From the NCBI RefSeq assembly GCF_000313135.1, contig NW_004457367.1:5279-40236 (forward strand): DNA of 34,958 bases. Direction: 5' to 3'. How positions within the stretch are numbered: the stretch's first letter is position 1; each line of letters begins with the position of its first letter. Under the pieces are notes generated by a model, which saw only the letters and a program-made list of their open reading frames with translations, was not told where the DNA came from and did no database searches. Shown piece by piece: positions 1 to 9,023 of the stretch. The position numbers and the translations under genes were made by a program. The stretch comes from Acanthamoeba castellanii str. Neff (taxonomy: Eukaryota > Discosea > Longamoebia > Acanthamoebidae).

Positions 1-500
1 TGGAAGTTCTCTCCGACCACATCGAGCACGTCACTGCACGCGAGGCCGCGCATGAGCACCGCGCAACCGCCTTTGTTGTTGGTGGGGGGGGGGGCACGAA
101 GCCCGCCGGCGCGTAGCAACGCAATGGGCGGAGGAAGGAACGGGGCACGTCGACGTACCGGTAGATGGAGTTGATCTTGGTCTTGGTTTCGTCGAGGAGC
201 GCCGCGATGTCGAGCTTCTCCACCTTGGGCGTTGATGAGCCACTCGCGCCCTTCCCCTGTTCTGTTGTTGTTGGCGCAGTTGACCCGAATCGAGCGTGAG
301 CCGAGGGGGCGACAACAACAACAACAACACAACTCGAGTGGCTCCGGAGGGGGGGGGGGCTTACTGGTCGGGGTTGCTCCGGAGGCCTTGTCGGAAGAAG
401 AAGGAGAAGGAGACTGCTGTTGCTGCTGTTGAGCGGGTGCGGTACCGGCACCCTCGTCCTGGGGCTTGCCGGTCTTGTTGCTGGTCTTCCTCTTCCTCAT
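1..500 (-). CDS. Partial unknown gene, Lys/Gln/Ser-rich N-terminus (left end off window)
   Basis: Three exons read on the minus strand toward the left edge. The first (about 524 to 375) encodes a basic then Gln/Ser-rich stretch (GKPQDEGAG, QQQQQQSPSPSSSDKASG) and ends at a gtaagc donor. The second (about 270 to 163) encodes KVEKLDIAALLDETKTKI and ends at a gtacgt donor. The third starts after a gtgcag acceptor near 35 and continues DVLDVVGENF off the window. The exon 2/3 join keeps frame and restores an Arg codon, which supports the model. The ATG at 500-498 is a possible start, but a pyrimidine-rich acceptor just upstream (ttttcgtcag) suggests the exon may be internal, so this could be the 3' part of the neighbour at 554-1,601. 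I do not recognise the family; the conserved-looking part is a short helical segment. Confidence 0.4.
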   Translation of the reverse strand, partial: MRKRKTSNKTGKPQDEGAGTAPAQQQQQQSPSPSSSDKASGATPTSKPPPPPEPLELCCCCCCRPLGSRSIRVNCANNNRTGEGREWLINAQGGEARHRGAPRRNQDQDQLHLPVRRRAPFLPPPIALLRAGGLRAPPPTNNKGGCAVLMRGLACSDVLDVVGENF

Positions 501-553
501 CTTCTTCTTCCCCCTCGCGGTGCTGACGAAAACAAACAAAAAAGAAGACCAAG

Positions 554-958
554 TCAAAGAATGTGGGCCTCTGCGTTCCGGCAAAAAAAAATACAATTAC
601 AAAATACAACAATAAACAGAGGAGGCAATCTAGCCGTTGCACACACGCAGGAGGAGCACAGGGTTTTGCTGCGACGATCAGGAATAAAGGGCGGACATGC
701 TGGTGGTCCGGACGCTGGGCAGATCTGAGGGAGGAGCCTGCTCGAATGCATCTGCACATTGGCGACCACCACCCCGCCGCGAACGAAGAGTGAGACTTGC
801 ATGTCTGCGCAGGAGCGCGAACCAACGAGGAACCCACCTTGTGCAAAGAGCTGATCATCCTCCGCGGTACCGTGCCCGAGCGCGAACCGCCCCACGTCCT
901 CCTGTACCGTACCACGTGTTGGTTTAGAGAGAGAGAGAGTGCGCGCGTCTCTTCGTTG

Positions 959-1042
<84 letters not shown>

Positions 1043-1601
1043 TTGAACATTGCAAAAGAACGAAAGAAACCAGGCGGCGGAGTACGCTAGAAGAAGAGAA
1101 TGCTCGGCCTGCGTCGTGCTCCTCGCCGCCGGAGGAAGTGGCCGCGGTGTCGTCCTCGTCCCAGTCGAAGGCAGACGACGCGTCCTCGTCCCAGGCCCCT
1201 CTCTTCTTGCTGCCCTGTCCCCAATCACCCGTGGCCTCTAGCTCGATCTCTCGCAGCACCTGCGTCACAAACCACTCAGCAAACCAGCCGAGGAGTGTCT
1301 TGTCGTTTGCTGTTGGCTCCCGTTTCCGTTTCCGTTTCCGTTTCCACCACCAGACAAAGAACAAGGGGACTGGAGCACGAACCTTCATGAACTGATTACG
1401 ACGTCGCCATCGGTAACAGCAAAAGAGAAGGAGGCCCAGAACGACTAGAGATGCGAGAATTATGGCTCCTATGGCAGCAACCGTCGAGGCATTGTCTTGC
1501 AAATCTCCCAGCTGCATGCAGTTCTTGGTGTAGCAGGGAAAGAGCGGTGCTGTCCTCTTCGCTCGCTGTTCTTCCTTTTCCTCTCCCTTTTCCTTGAACA
1601 A
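554..1601 (-). CDS. Putative single-pass membrane protein, exons only partly resolved
   Basis: On the minus strand, an exon at about 1,530-1,390 encodes a Cys-containing stretch (CYTKNCMQLGDLQDN), then a clear hydrophobic membrane span (AIILASLVVLGLLLFCC) stopped by a basic YRWRRRNQF cytoplasmic anchor. A second exon at about 1,275-1,095 is acidic (GDWGQGSKKRGAWDEDASSA). A third at about 905-842 encodes EDVGRFALGHGTAEDDQLFA and ends at a gtgggt donor; a possible fourth lies at about 803-680. Introns between them carry a (CGTG)n run and GGAAAC repeats. The start codon is not resolved. The topology suggests a type I surface or endomembrane protein with an acidic tail, but no family is recognised. 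It may be one gene with the feature at 1-500. Confidence 0.35.
958..1043. repeat. (CGTG)n tetranucleotide microsatellite
   Basis: A pure run of about 21 CGTG units, lying in a probable intron of the minus-strand membrane-protein gene. Frames through it give Arg/Ala/Cys/Val or His/Ala/Arg/Thr repeats with no stop, which inflates ORFs on both strands. Confidence 0.95.
1320..1346. repeat. (CGTTTC)n hexamer repeat
   Basis: Four tandem CGTTTC units, probably within an intron of the minus-strand membrane-protein gene. Confidence 0.85.
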
Positions 1602-1773
1602 GATTTTTCACCAAGCCATTCCAGGATAAATCCTACAAACGGAAGCGAGGTCAACGAGAGGCGGTCGTGCCGTGTACGCAAATCGACAGCAGCACACACA
1701 TCAAGGCCGCATCGGCCCGCCCTTATCGCCCCGCCAGCAACAACACAACTTTAGTGCGGCGTTTGCAAAAGAC

Positions 1774-3604
1774 ATGGAGCAGCCCCCATCATCCCAAGGC
1801 CAGCCCGCCAAGGGGTACGCTCTCCGCCATCTGATCTCATCTCCACGCGTTATTTTCTTTATGCCTTCAGCCCCTTCAGTGTTGTGGTGTAGTGTTGTAT
1901 GGAGTGTGGAGAGTAAGCCAGCAAATTTGCGGTGGGGGGGTCGGTGCGCGGGCGTGGCCATGTGTGCCGTGAAGCGGCAGTGAAGGAGGCTGATGAATTA
2001 GCGGTCTGTGATGGCGTGCGATTATAGGGGCAACTACTCGGACCTGCAGAAATGGAAGGAGAACGTACTGGAAGGCCGACCGCGCATCGATAAGTCGCTC
2101 CTCACCGAAGACGTGACAACAACGAAGGGTAACGAATTTGAAGATTACTACCTCAAGCGAGAGCTCCTTATGGGCATTTACGAGAAGGGATTTGAGAACC
2201 CCTCGCCCATCCAAGAAGAAGCCATCCCCATCGCTTTGGCAGGACGAGACATCCTGGCACGCGCGAAGAATGGAACCGGCAAGACGGCGTCCTTTCTCAT
2301 CCCCGCACTCGAGCGCATCAACACTGAACAAAACATCATCCAAGGTACTCCTTTCATTCCCCCTCGCGCCCGAGATCGCCTGGCTGAGCTTGCCTCTCGT
2401 TTAGCCCTCATCCTCGTGCCCACGAGAGAGTTGGCCCTGCAGACTTCGCAGGTTTGCAAGGAACTCGGCAAGCACATGAACGTGAAGGTCATGGTCACCA
2501 CTGGCGGTACCAGCCTCAAGGAGGACATCATGAGGCTCCACAGCGTGGTCCACATCCTGGTCGCCACTCCCGGCCGAGTGCTCGATCTCGCCAAGAAGAA
2601 GGTCGCCGACCTCAGCAAGTGCACGTTCATGGTCATGGACGAGGTATGCCCCCCCCCCCAAATCGATCGCTAATCGTTAGTGATCGGGCGCACTCATCAT
2701 GCGTGTGATGTGCAGGCCGACAAGCTTCTGTCGCCTGAGTTCCAGCCTCTCGTGGAGCAAATCATCGAATTCACGCCGGACGAGAGGCAAATCCTCCTCT
2801 TCTCGGCCACTTTCCCCATCACCGTCAAGGATTTCAAGGAACGATTCCTGCGGAAGCCTTACGAGATCAATCTCATGGAAGAACTCACCCTCAAGGGTGT
2901 CACCCAGTACTACGCCTTCGTCGAGGAGAGGCAGAAAGTGCACTGCCTGAACACTCTCTTCTCCAAGGTTTGCCTCCTCCTCCTCCTTATTTCGCGCGCG
3001 CAACGTTACTCGTCTCGCTTCTGATCTGGCGCTAATCTAATCTCGCACCTTTGATCGTTGCAGCTTCAAATCAACCAGTCGATCATCTTCTGCAACTCTG
3101 TCAACCGAGTGGAGCTGCTGGCGAAGAAGATCACGCAGCTGGGCTACTCGTGCTTCTTCATCCACGCCAAGATGCTGCAGTCCGACCGTAATCGCGTCTT
3201 CCACGAGTTCAGGAAGGGTGTGTGTAGAAATCTGGTGTGCACAGGTTCGTACCCCCCTCTAACCTCTCAACCTCTTCTTCTGTGCAGAGGCCATATAACC
3301 CAACTCTGACACGCTGCGTGCTTCCTGCACTCACTCTACTCTTTGGTGCCAATGGGCAGATCTGTTCACGCGAGGAATTGACATCCAGGCCGTGAACGTA
3401 GTCATCAATTTTGACTTCCCCAAGAACTCGGAGACCTACCTTCACCGCATCGGCCGCTCGGGCAGATTCGGACACCTGGGCCTGGCGATCAACCTCGTGA
3501 CCTACGAGGACAGGTTTAACTTATTCAAGATAGAGCAGGAGCTGGGTACTGAGATCAAACCCATCCCTCCCGTGATCGACAAGAGACTGTACGTGGCCTA
3601 CTAG
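1774..3604 (+). CDS. DHH1: Dhh1/DDX6-family DEAD-box RNA helicase
   Basis: ATP-dependent RNA helicase of the DDX6/Dhh1/Me31B group, known as an activator of decapping and translational repressor in cytoplasmic P-bodies. All core motifs are readable: Q motif (GFENPSPIQ), Walker [25 protein letters not shown], the DEAD box split by an intron (MDE|AD at about 2,643/2,716), [26 protein letters not shown] and [10 protein letters not shown]. The upstream [10 protein letters not shown] and TEDVT...[11 protein letters not shown] segment is typical of the family. Six exons: 1,774-1,814, from 2,028, from about 2,404, from 2,716, from 3,064 and from about 3,360. I chose the ATG at 1,774 because exon 1 ([13 protein letters not shown]) joins in frame through a gtacgc donor and a ttatag acceptor. 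An unspliced start at 2,011 is the alternative. The protein is close to the minimal family length, without long tails. Confidence 0.93.
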
Positions 3605-3713
3605 CGCCGCCCCCCGGCACCACGACCACGACGACCACGACCGCAGCGGCAGCGAACGCCCACCCCAGCCGCAGCGAAGGAGGCCCCAACCCGCTCTCAC
3701 GCCCTCGCTCTGC

Positions 3714-3719
3714 AATAAA
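3714..3719 (+). terminator. Poly(A) signal of the Dhh1 gene
   Basis: AATAAA about 110 bp after the Dhh1 stop codon, in otherwise very GC-rich sequence. Confidence 0.7.
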
Positions 3720-3923
3720 CCCCTTGGTCGCACCGCTCAACCCCGTCTTCGCCTGCTAGCTCCCCCCCCCCTACTTCTCGCCGGCGCAAGAGCTCTGTGT
3801 CCTTCTGAGAGGTCCCAAACGCTTCTACCCCCCCCCCGTGGCCCGTGCCGGCCATGCTGTACAAAAAAAGGCCACACCAAAAAGGGCCTTGTGTGCGTGT
3901 GTGAGCGCGCTTGCCGGCGCGGC

Positions 3924-6181
3924 TCAGGAGTCCTCGTGGGCGGGGGCGAGGGGCTGCGGCCTGGGCCGGTCGTGCTGGGCGCTGCCAGCTTCGGGCTGCT
4001 CCTTTTGGGCCATCCGCTCGTCGATGGCTTGCATCGCCAGCGCACTGTGCCGCAGAGACACAGCGGCCGGGGGTGAGCACAGCACTCAACAACGGCACCG
4101 GGGAAGGGGGGGGGGCAAGAGTGTGTACCGCCTCCTCTCCGAATCGAAGGTGCTGGCCTTGGCGAGCGCCACCTGTGCCCCGAACACGGGATTTCCCTGC
4201 ATGCACGCCATGCACGCCGCGCCACCACACATCGGCAGCCGATCGGTCGCGGGTGGCGTCAGCCCAAGCGCCAGCGCATGCAGCATGCGAGGCGAGGGCG
4301 CACCTCTTCCAGGTCGGATGGATGCCCGGCCAAGGGGCCGGGGTCCTTGGGGCAGCACCTGAACAGGACCAGCACCTTCCACACCGCGCTCTCCAGGGGC
4401 GTGACAAGGCCCCTGCGCGGATTCGCATCCCACCACCGCCGCCGCCGCCACGCCCGCGATGATGAGTGCCGGCGGGCTGGGCGCAATAATGGGCGGCGGC
4501 GCACCACCATGATGGCGGCGGCGGTGGCGGGAGGGCAGCACGTACTGCATCTGCTCGGGCAGCAGGGTGGCGAAGGCGAACTCGGCGCTGTGGTCCCCCA
4601 CCGTGGCGCCCCTCTGCGCAGGCACGCACACACCCATGAGTGAGGGGGAGGGGGAGTAGGTCGGGGAGCCGCCGAGACGGAGCGACCCCCCCCCCCTATG
4701 TAAGGTACCACAGCAGTGGTGGTGGTGGTCGTGGTTGTGGTGGTGGTCGGAAGTACCTTTTGGAAGAAGCGGAGGTAGGTCCACGAGAAGAGGACCCCGA
4801 AGAAGGTGAAGGGCTGCGCGTAGCCAAAGAACAGCGCCGTCGCGCACTCGAGCGCCACCAGCAGCGCCGGCAGATGCTGCAGTTCGTGCCACCCCCCACC
4901 CCCACCCCCGGTCAGACATGGAGGCCCTCAATGGAGCGCGGGCATGAGGGCGGCGGCGGCGGGGTTGGTTGGGTTATGGGTTGGGCACCTTGGCGCGGAG
5001 GGGCAGGTAGAGGGCGAGGAGCTCGCTGTCGGGGTGCAGCTGCTTCATCGCCACCGCGTAGCCGGCGAGAGCCCCGGCGAATCCGCCAAAGCCGGAGAAC
5101 CTGTCAGATTCCGCATCGCATCGGCAAAGTTGTGTCAATGAGCGGCGTGCGTGTGCGTGGTGCGTGGTGCGTGTCAGGAGGAGGAGGGGTGGGCCGGAGG
5201 CGCGTACAGCAAGGCTTCGGTCTGGAAGAGGGAGTAGAGGAACACGGCGGCGATGAAGGTGGCCACGGCGGAGAGGGCGTTGACGACCAGGGTGAAGCGC
5301 AGGAACTCCTCGGGTCCCCACAGGGGCTCCAGGTAGCGCCCGAAGAGCATGATCGACACCACGCTCATGCCGGCCTGGCGCGGCGTCCATGCAGTTGGTG
5401 TGTGCGTGGTGTGTGTGCGTGGTGTGTGTGCGTGGTGTGTGCGTGTGTGTGTTGGGTGATCAGCGCAGGCCGTTTGTGGTGGCTGGAAACAGCTTGTGAG
5501 GAGGGAGGGGGAGGGGGAGGTACGGCGAAGAGGGAGAGTTCGTAGAAGCTGCACGTGACGAGGTTCCACACGTACATGTGCCCCACGGTGCTGCGTGGCA
5601 GAGAAGAGGAGGGGGGGGGAAGCGTGCTGAGGGTTCAAGTGCGCCATCGCGTGGCGCGCAGCACCGCGGCAACGACACGCGACACGCGCGGCACACACAC
5701 GAGAGAGAGGAGAGGGGCCGCGGGGAGGAGTACTAGCCCGGGACCAGGGCGAGGTAGTGCTGAGCGGTGGCAGGGGCCAGCAGCCGGAGGAGGGCCACCC
5801 CGAGCACAGCCCCCGCAAGGGTCCTACCGGCCCACCATAACCACCATAACCACCATTACCACCACCCCCCCCCCAACAGAGACAACAAACCACCACCGCC
5901 GCGTGGGAGCGAGAGAGATGAGGAGGAGGGGTGGGAGGGGTACGTGGCAGCAGCAGCGGCAGCAGCAGCAGCAGCGGGTTGGAGCAATGCGAGGAGGTGA
6001 TGGTACCGGGACAGGGGCGGAATAGAGGAGAGGGGACCACCTTCGTCCTGGCCTCCCTGTTCGCCCCCCACCCACCACGCCAGCGGACGCATTAGACCAC
6101 GGCCTCGTGGTTTGCAGCGGGGGAGGGGGGGGGTCCTTTGCGTACCATGCGATCTCGTAGGTTGGTGCGCGCCCACTCCAT
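3924..6181 (-). CDS. TMEM115: TMEM115/DUF1751 rhomboid-like Golgi membrane protein
   Basis: Minus-strand gene with about ten small exons. It starts MEWARTNLRDRM (6,181) with a gtacgc donor. Later exons give a membrane segment (AGAVLGVALLRLLAPATA, about 5,820-5,740), HMYVWNLVTCSFYELSLFA (about 5,590-5,520), GRYLEPLWGPEEFLRF plus a long span (about 5,375-5,205), RFSGFGGFAGALAGYAVAMK (about 5,102), GYAQPFTFFGVLFSWTYLRF (about 4,875-4,757), GDHSAEFAFATLLPEQMQ (about 4,615-4,545), then CCPKDPGPLAGHP, NPVFGAQVALAKAS and the last exon ALAMQAIDERMAQKEQPEAG to a stop at 3,924. The LEPLWG motif, YLRF-x-Q, the D-x-FAFATL-PE motif and the ALxAxxER tail are hallmarks of TMEM115, a Golgi protein with a rhomboid-like fold lacking protease residues and linked to retrograde transport. 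No catalytic Ser/His pair is visible. Exon identities are secure; some junctions are not. Confidence 0.88.
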
Positions 6182-6212
6182 CTTTTGTTGTGTCCCTTTT
6201 TTGTTTTTGTTT

Positions 6213-6236
6213 TTTATTTATTGAAATTTATTTATT
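6213..6236 (-). terminator. AT-rich 3' end with poly(A) signals for the Vps60 gene
   Basis: On the minus strand several AATAAA hexamers overlap in a short AT-rich block about 130-150 bp beyond the Vps60 stop (6,365) and just upstream of the TMEM115 start. The two same-strand genes are therefore only about 180 bp apart. Confidence 0.6.
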
Positions 6237-6364
6237 TAGCAATTAATTTGGGCGAAGTGCAGGCGACACGTGGCGCAAGGACTGTACACGGAAGAAGAGG
6301 CGAGGGAAGGAGCAGAAGGTGCGGCAGCACACAGTGGCCACATCAGCATCATCATCATCGTAAG

Positions 6365-7602
6365 CTACCAGTTGGCGAGCTCGCCCTGCGGTACGGAGGG
6401 GAGCCCGTAGGGATCGGAGGCGCCCGGCCCCTGCCCCACGGGTGGTGCGGGCAGGGGGGACTCGCCGCCCATGGGCGACGTCACGGCCTGCAGGTAGGAC
6501 GGAGAAGCCTCCTCCTGGCCCCAGTCCTCCTCTCCCAACGCCGCCAGCTCTGTTTAGTGGTGCAATGCGTGCGTGTGTGTGTGCGTGTGCGTGTCAGCCA
6601 ACACGTCGCCACAACAAAGGACGGCGCCGTTTTTGACAAAGGCTCAGATGTTGGAGCGGAAGCAGGAGAGGGGGTGGCGGTGTACCTTCTTCGAGGTCGG
6701 CCTCGTCGAACTCTTCGGGCACTCCGTAAGAGCGGGAGAGGATGTCCTGCACCTCGTTTGAGGTCTCGTAGAGGTCCTCCATGTCGTCCCAGAGATTCTG
6801 CACACGCACGCCCCCGTCGTGTGTGTGTCGTGTGTGTGTGTCGGTGGCCGTCGTCCGGGAATCACAGTCAGTTGGTCGGTCGGCCATTCACGACAAACTT
6901 GGAGGAAAGGAGGAGGACCTCGATGTCGCCGATTTTGACGTCCTTGAATTGCTTCTGCATGGCCACCTTGGCGTCCTTCATCGTTTGCACCTGGAAACGT
7001 AGACATAGATACAGAAATAAAAACATACGGCGGGTGATCACGGCGGTCAGATGGAATGCGCGTGCGTGGTTCACATAAGAGCTCGAGCAGGTCCTTTTTG
7101 GAACTGCGGCGTACAATGGTGACGGTGTCCTGGAGGGTCTGAGTCATCATTTGGGCTTGCTCCATGTTGAAAGACTGGCCCATGAGCTGGTCCCGCTGCT
7201 GCTCGTACCTGTCGTGCGAGTGGTTGCGACGTTTGCACACAAGGGCTGGTTCGTTCTTTTTGCCTCAAAAAGAAAGGGAGGCCATGGTGGGTGATGGGAG
7301 GTGCAGCACGTACATTTTCTTTTGCTTCATGACCTTGAGCGCACGCTGTTTGATGCCATTTTGTGCAGGACCAGGGCGCGTTCGCTGCATCTGCTGTCTG
7401 TACCGAATCAACTCGGCGTCGAGCTTCTTTATCCTTTCATCGAGCGCCTCGCATCGCTTATCAACCTACCGAAGGACGTGTCGGCCCAACATCAAGAGTT
7501 GAATTGGGGGGGCACGAGATGCATGGGTACCGAGGCACTGGCTTCGGCAAGAGTGGGGGTGGGCTGCTGGGGCTTAGCCGAACCGCCAAAAAATCTTCTC
7601 AT
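6365..7602 (-). CDS. CHMP5: Vps60/CHMP5, ESCRT-III-related subunit
   Basis: Minus-strand gene of about six exons. Exon 1 MRRFFGGSAKPQQPTPTLAE (7,602) ends at gtaccc. Exon 2 (about 7,468-7,315) encodes the basic helical hairpin (VDKRCEALDERIKKLDAEL ... GIKQRALKVMKQKK). Exon 3 gives the family signature QRDQLMGQSFNMEQAQ and ends QTLQDT, joining VQTMKDAKVAMQKQFKDVK. The next gives NLWDDMEDLYETSNEVQDIL then SRSYGVPEEFDEADLEEE. The tail ends in a Pro/Gly-rich stretch and TAG at 6,365. The order basic helices, NMEQA, acidic DDMEDL, SRSYG, DEADLE matches Vps60/CHMP5, a late-acting ESCRT-III-like protein on endosomes that binds LIP5/Vta1. The predicted size (about 220 residues) fits. The start is set by the FFGG motif common to the family. 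Confidence 0.92.
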
Positions 7603-7831
7603 GGTGGATGGACCTGTGCAACCACAGAGGGCTCTACAAAGGCAAGCTGCGCAATCTTGCAAGATGATGATCTCACCTGCCGACTTTTCTGTGTGCTGTC
7701 CGTTTTGTGTCGACAGCTTGGGGAAAATGTTTGAAAGGGGATTGGTGCCCGAGAGAAATGTGTAGCGTGAGCGCGGCAAAAAAGTCCTTTCTCTTTTCCT
7801 TCTCCTCTTCTATCGTTCGTCCGTATCCGCC
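7603..7831. promoter_or_regulatory. Divergent promoter, Vps60 (-) / eL8 (+), with a TOP-like tract
   Basis: 229 bp separate the two divergent start codons, so both promoters must lie here or overlap the genes. A run of pyrimidines (about 7,785-7,813) precedes the eL8 ATG; such tracts at the 5' end of ribosomal-protein mRNAs are translation-control (TOP) elements in animals. Whether it works that way here is inference. No TATA box is evident. Confidence 0.4.
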
Positions 7832-8851
7832 ATGCCCAAGGAGACCAAGCAGAGACGCGGAAAGCAGGTGGCGGCTGCCCCCTACGACAAGAACGCCAAG
7901 GCCCCCGTCAAGGGTGGCAAGAAGGCTGTGCCCGCCCAGCCCGCCAAGAAGGCCAACAAGGGTCCTTCCCCCGCTCTGTTCGAGAAGAGGCCCAAGAACT
8001 TCGGCATCGGTCAGGACATCCAGCCCAAGCGTGATCTCACCCGCTTCGTCAGATGGCCCAAGTACATCCGCATGCAGAGGCAAAAGCGTGTGCTTCTCCA
8101 CCGCTTGAAGGTCCCGCCCACGATCAACCAGTTCACCAGGACCCTTGACAAGAACCTTGGTACCCATTCACTCTCTCAAAGTTAAGCTGCGACTTCCTTC
8201 CGCTAGGTATGGTTTGCTTACGCGTTTCTATTTTCAATCCCTGCACAGCCAAGAACCTCTTTGCCTTCGTGGACAAGTACAGGCCCGAGACCAAGGCCGA
8301 GAAGGCTGACCGTCTTAAGAAGAGGGCTGCCGAGATCGCCGCTCTCAAGAAGGGTGAGCAGCCCCCCGCCGTTGCCACGCCCTACTTCGTGAAGTACGGC
8401 CTGAACCACGTCACGTCGCTCGTTGAGAGCAAGAAGGCTAAGCTCGTCGTGATCGCTCACGATGTTGACCCCATCGAGGTATTTATCCCGCTTCCCAATG
8501 CCGCGGCTGTGTCTCATCATCGAGTTTATGCTAATCGCAAACTATTTCCCCCCTGCTTAGCTCGTCGTGTGGCTGCCCTCGCTTTGCAAGAAGGTCGGCG
8601 TGCCCTACTGCATTGTGAAGAGCAAGTCCAGGCTCGGCCAGGTGGTCCACAAGAAGACCTCCGCCGTGCTCGCCATCACCAACGTGAGGAAGGAGGATCA
8701 GCCTGCCCTCGCCACCCTGACGAAGGCCATCCAGGAGAACTACAACGACAGGTATGACGACCTCAGGAGGCAGTGGGGCGGTCTTCAGCTCGGCCGCAAG
8801 TCCGTGCACAAGCAGAAGGCCAAGGCCAAGGCTGCTGCTGCCAACCAGTAA
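7832..8851 (+). CDS. RPL7A: Large-subunit ribosomal protein eL8 (L7a)
   Basis: Component of the 60S subunit, with the L7Ae/L30e RNA-binding fold. Three exons, 7,832-8,159, 8,249-8,478 and 8,561-8,851, total 849 nt (282 residues), the expected family length. Donors are gtaccc and gtattt; acceptors are ctgcacag and tgcttag. The lysine-rich N-terminus ([13 protein letters not shown]) is followed by the conserved [20 protein letters not shown] and [17 protein letters not shown] blocks. The L7Ae core reads [20 protein letters not shown] then [20 protein letters not shown] and [20 protein letters not shown]. The C-terminus is Lys/Ala-rich. Codon use is strongly C/G-ending, as expected for a highly expressed gene in this genome. 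Confidence 0.97.
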
Positions 8852-8881
8852 GGCTCTTGACCCGCGCTCTGCACACTCCGT

Positions 8882-8887
8882 AATAAA
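8882..8887 (+). terminator. Poly(A) signal of the eL8 gene
   Basis: AATAAA 31 bp after the eL8 stop. A second AATAAA-like stretch follows near 8,972. Confidence 0.7.
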
Positions 8888-9023
8888 CCAAAAACATCCA
8901 AACATACGCCTTTATCTTCTCAGCATTCTCTCCGTGATCACATTCCTCTTGTCCCACTCAACAAATCAAAAATAAATAGAAATAATCATTTTTGTCACGC
9001 GCAAGCAGTCATCAGCTGTAGTG

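Noticed and set aside
924..1228. Antisense and sense ORFs built on CGTG units
   Set aside because: The (CGTG)n run is open in all frames and lies between two better supported exons.
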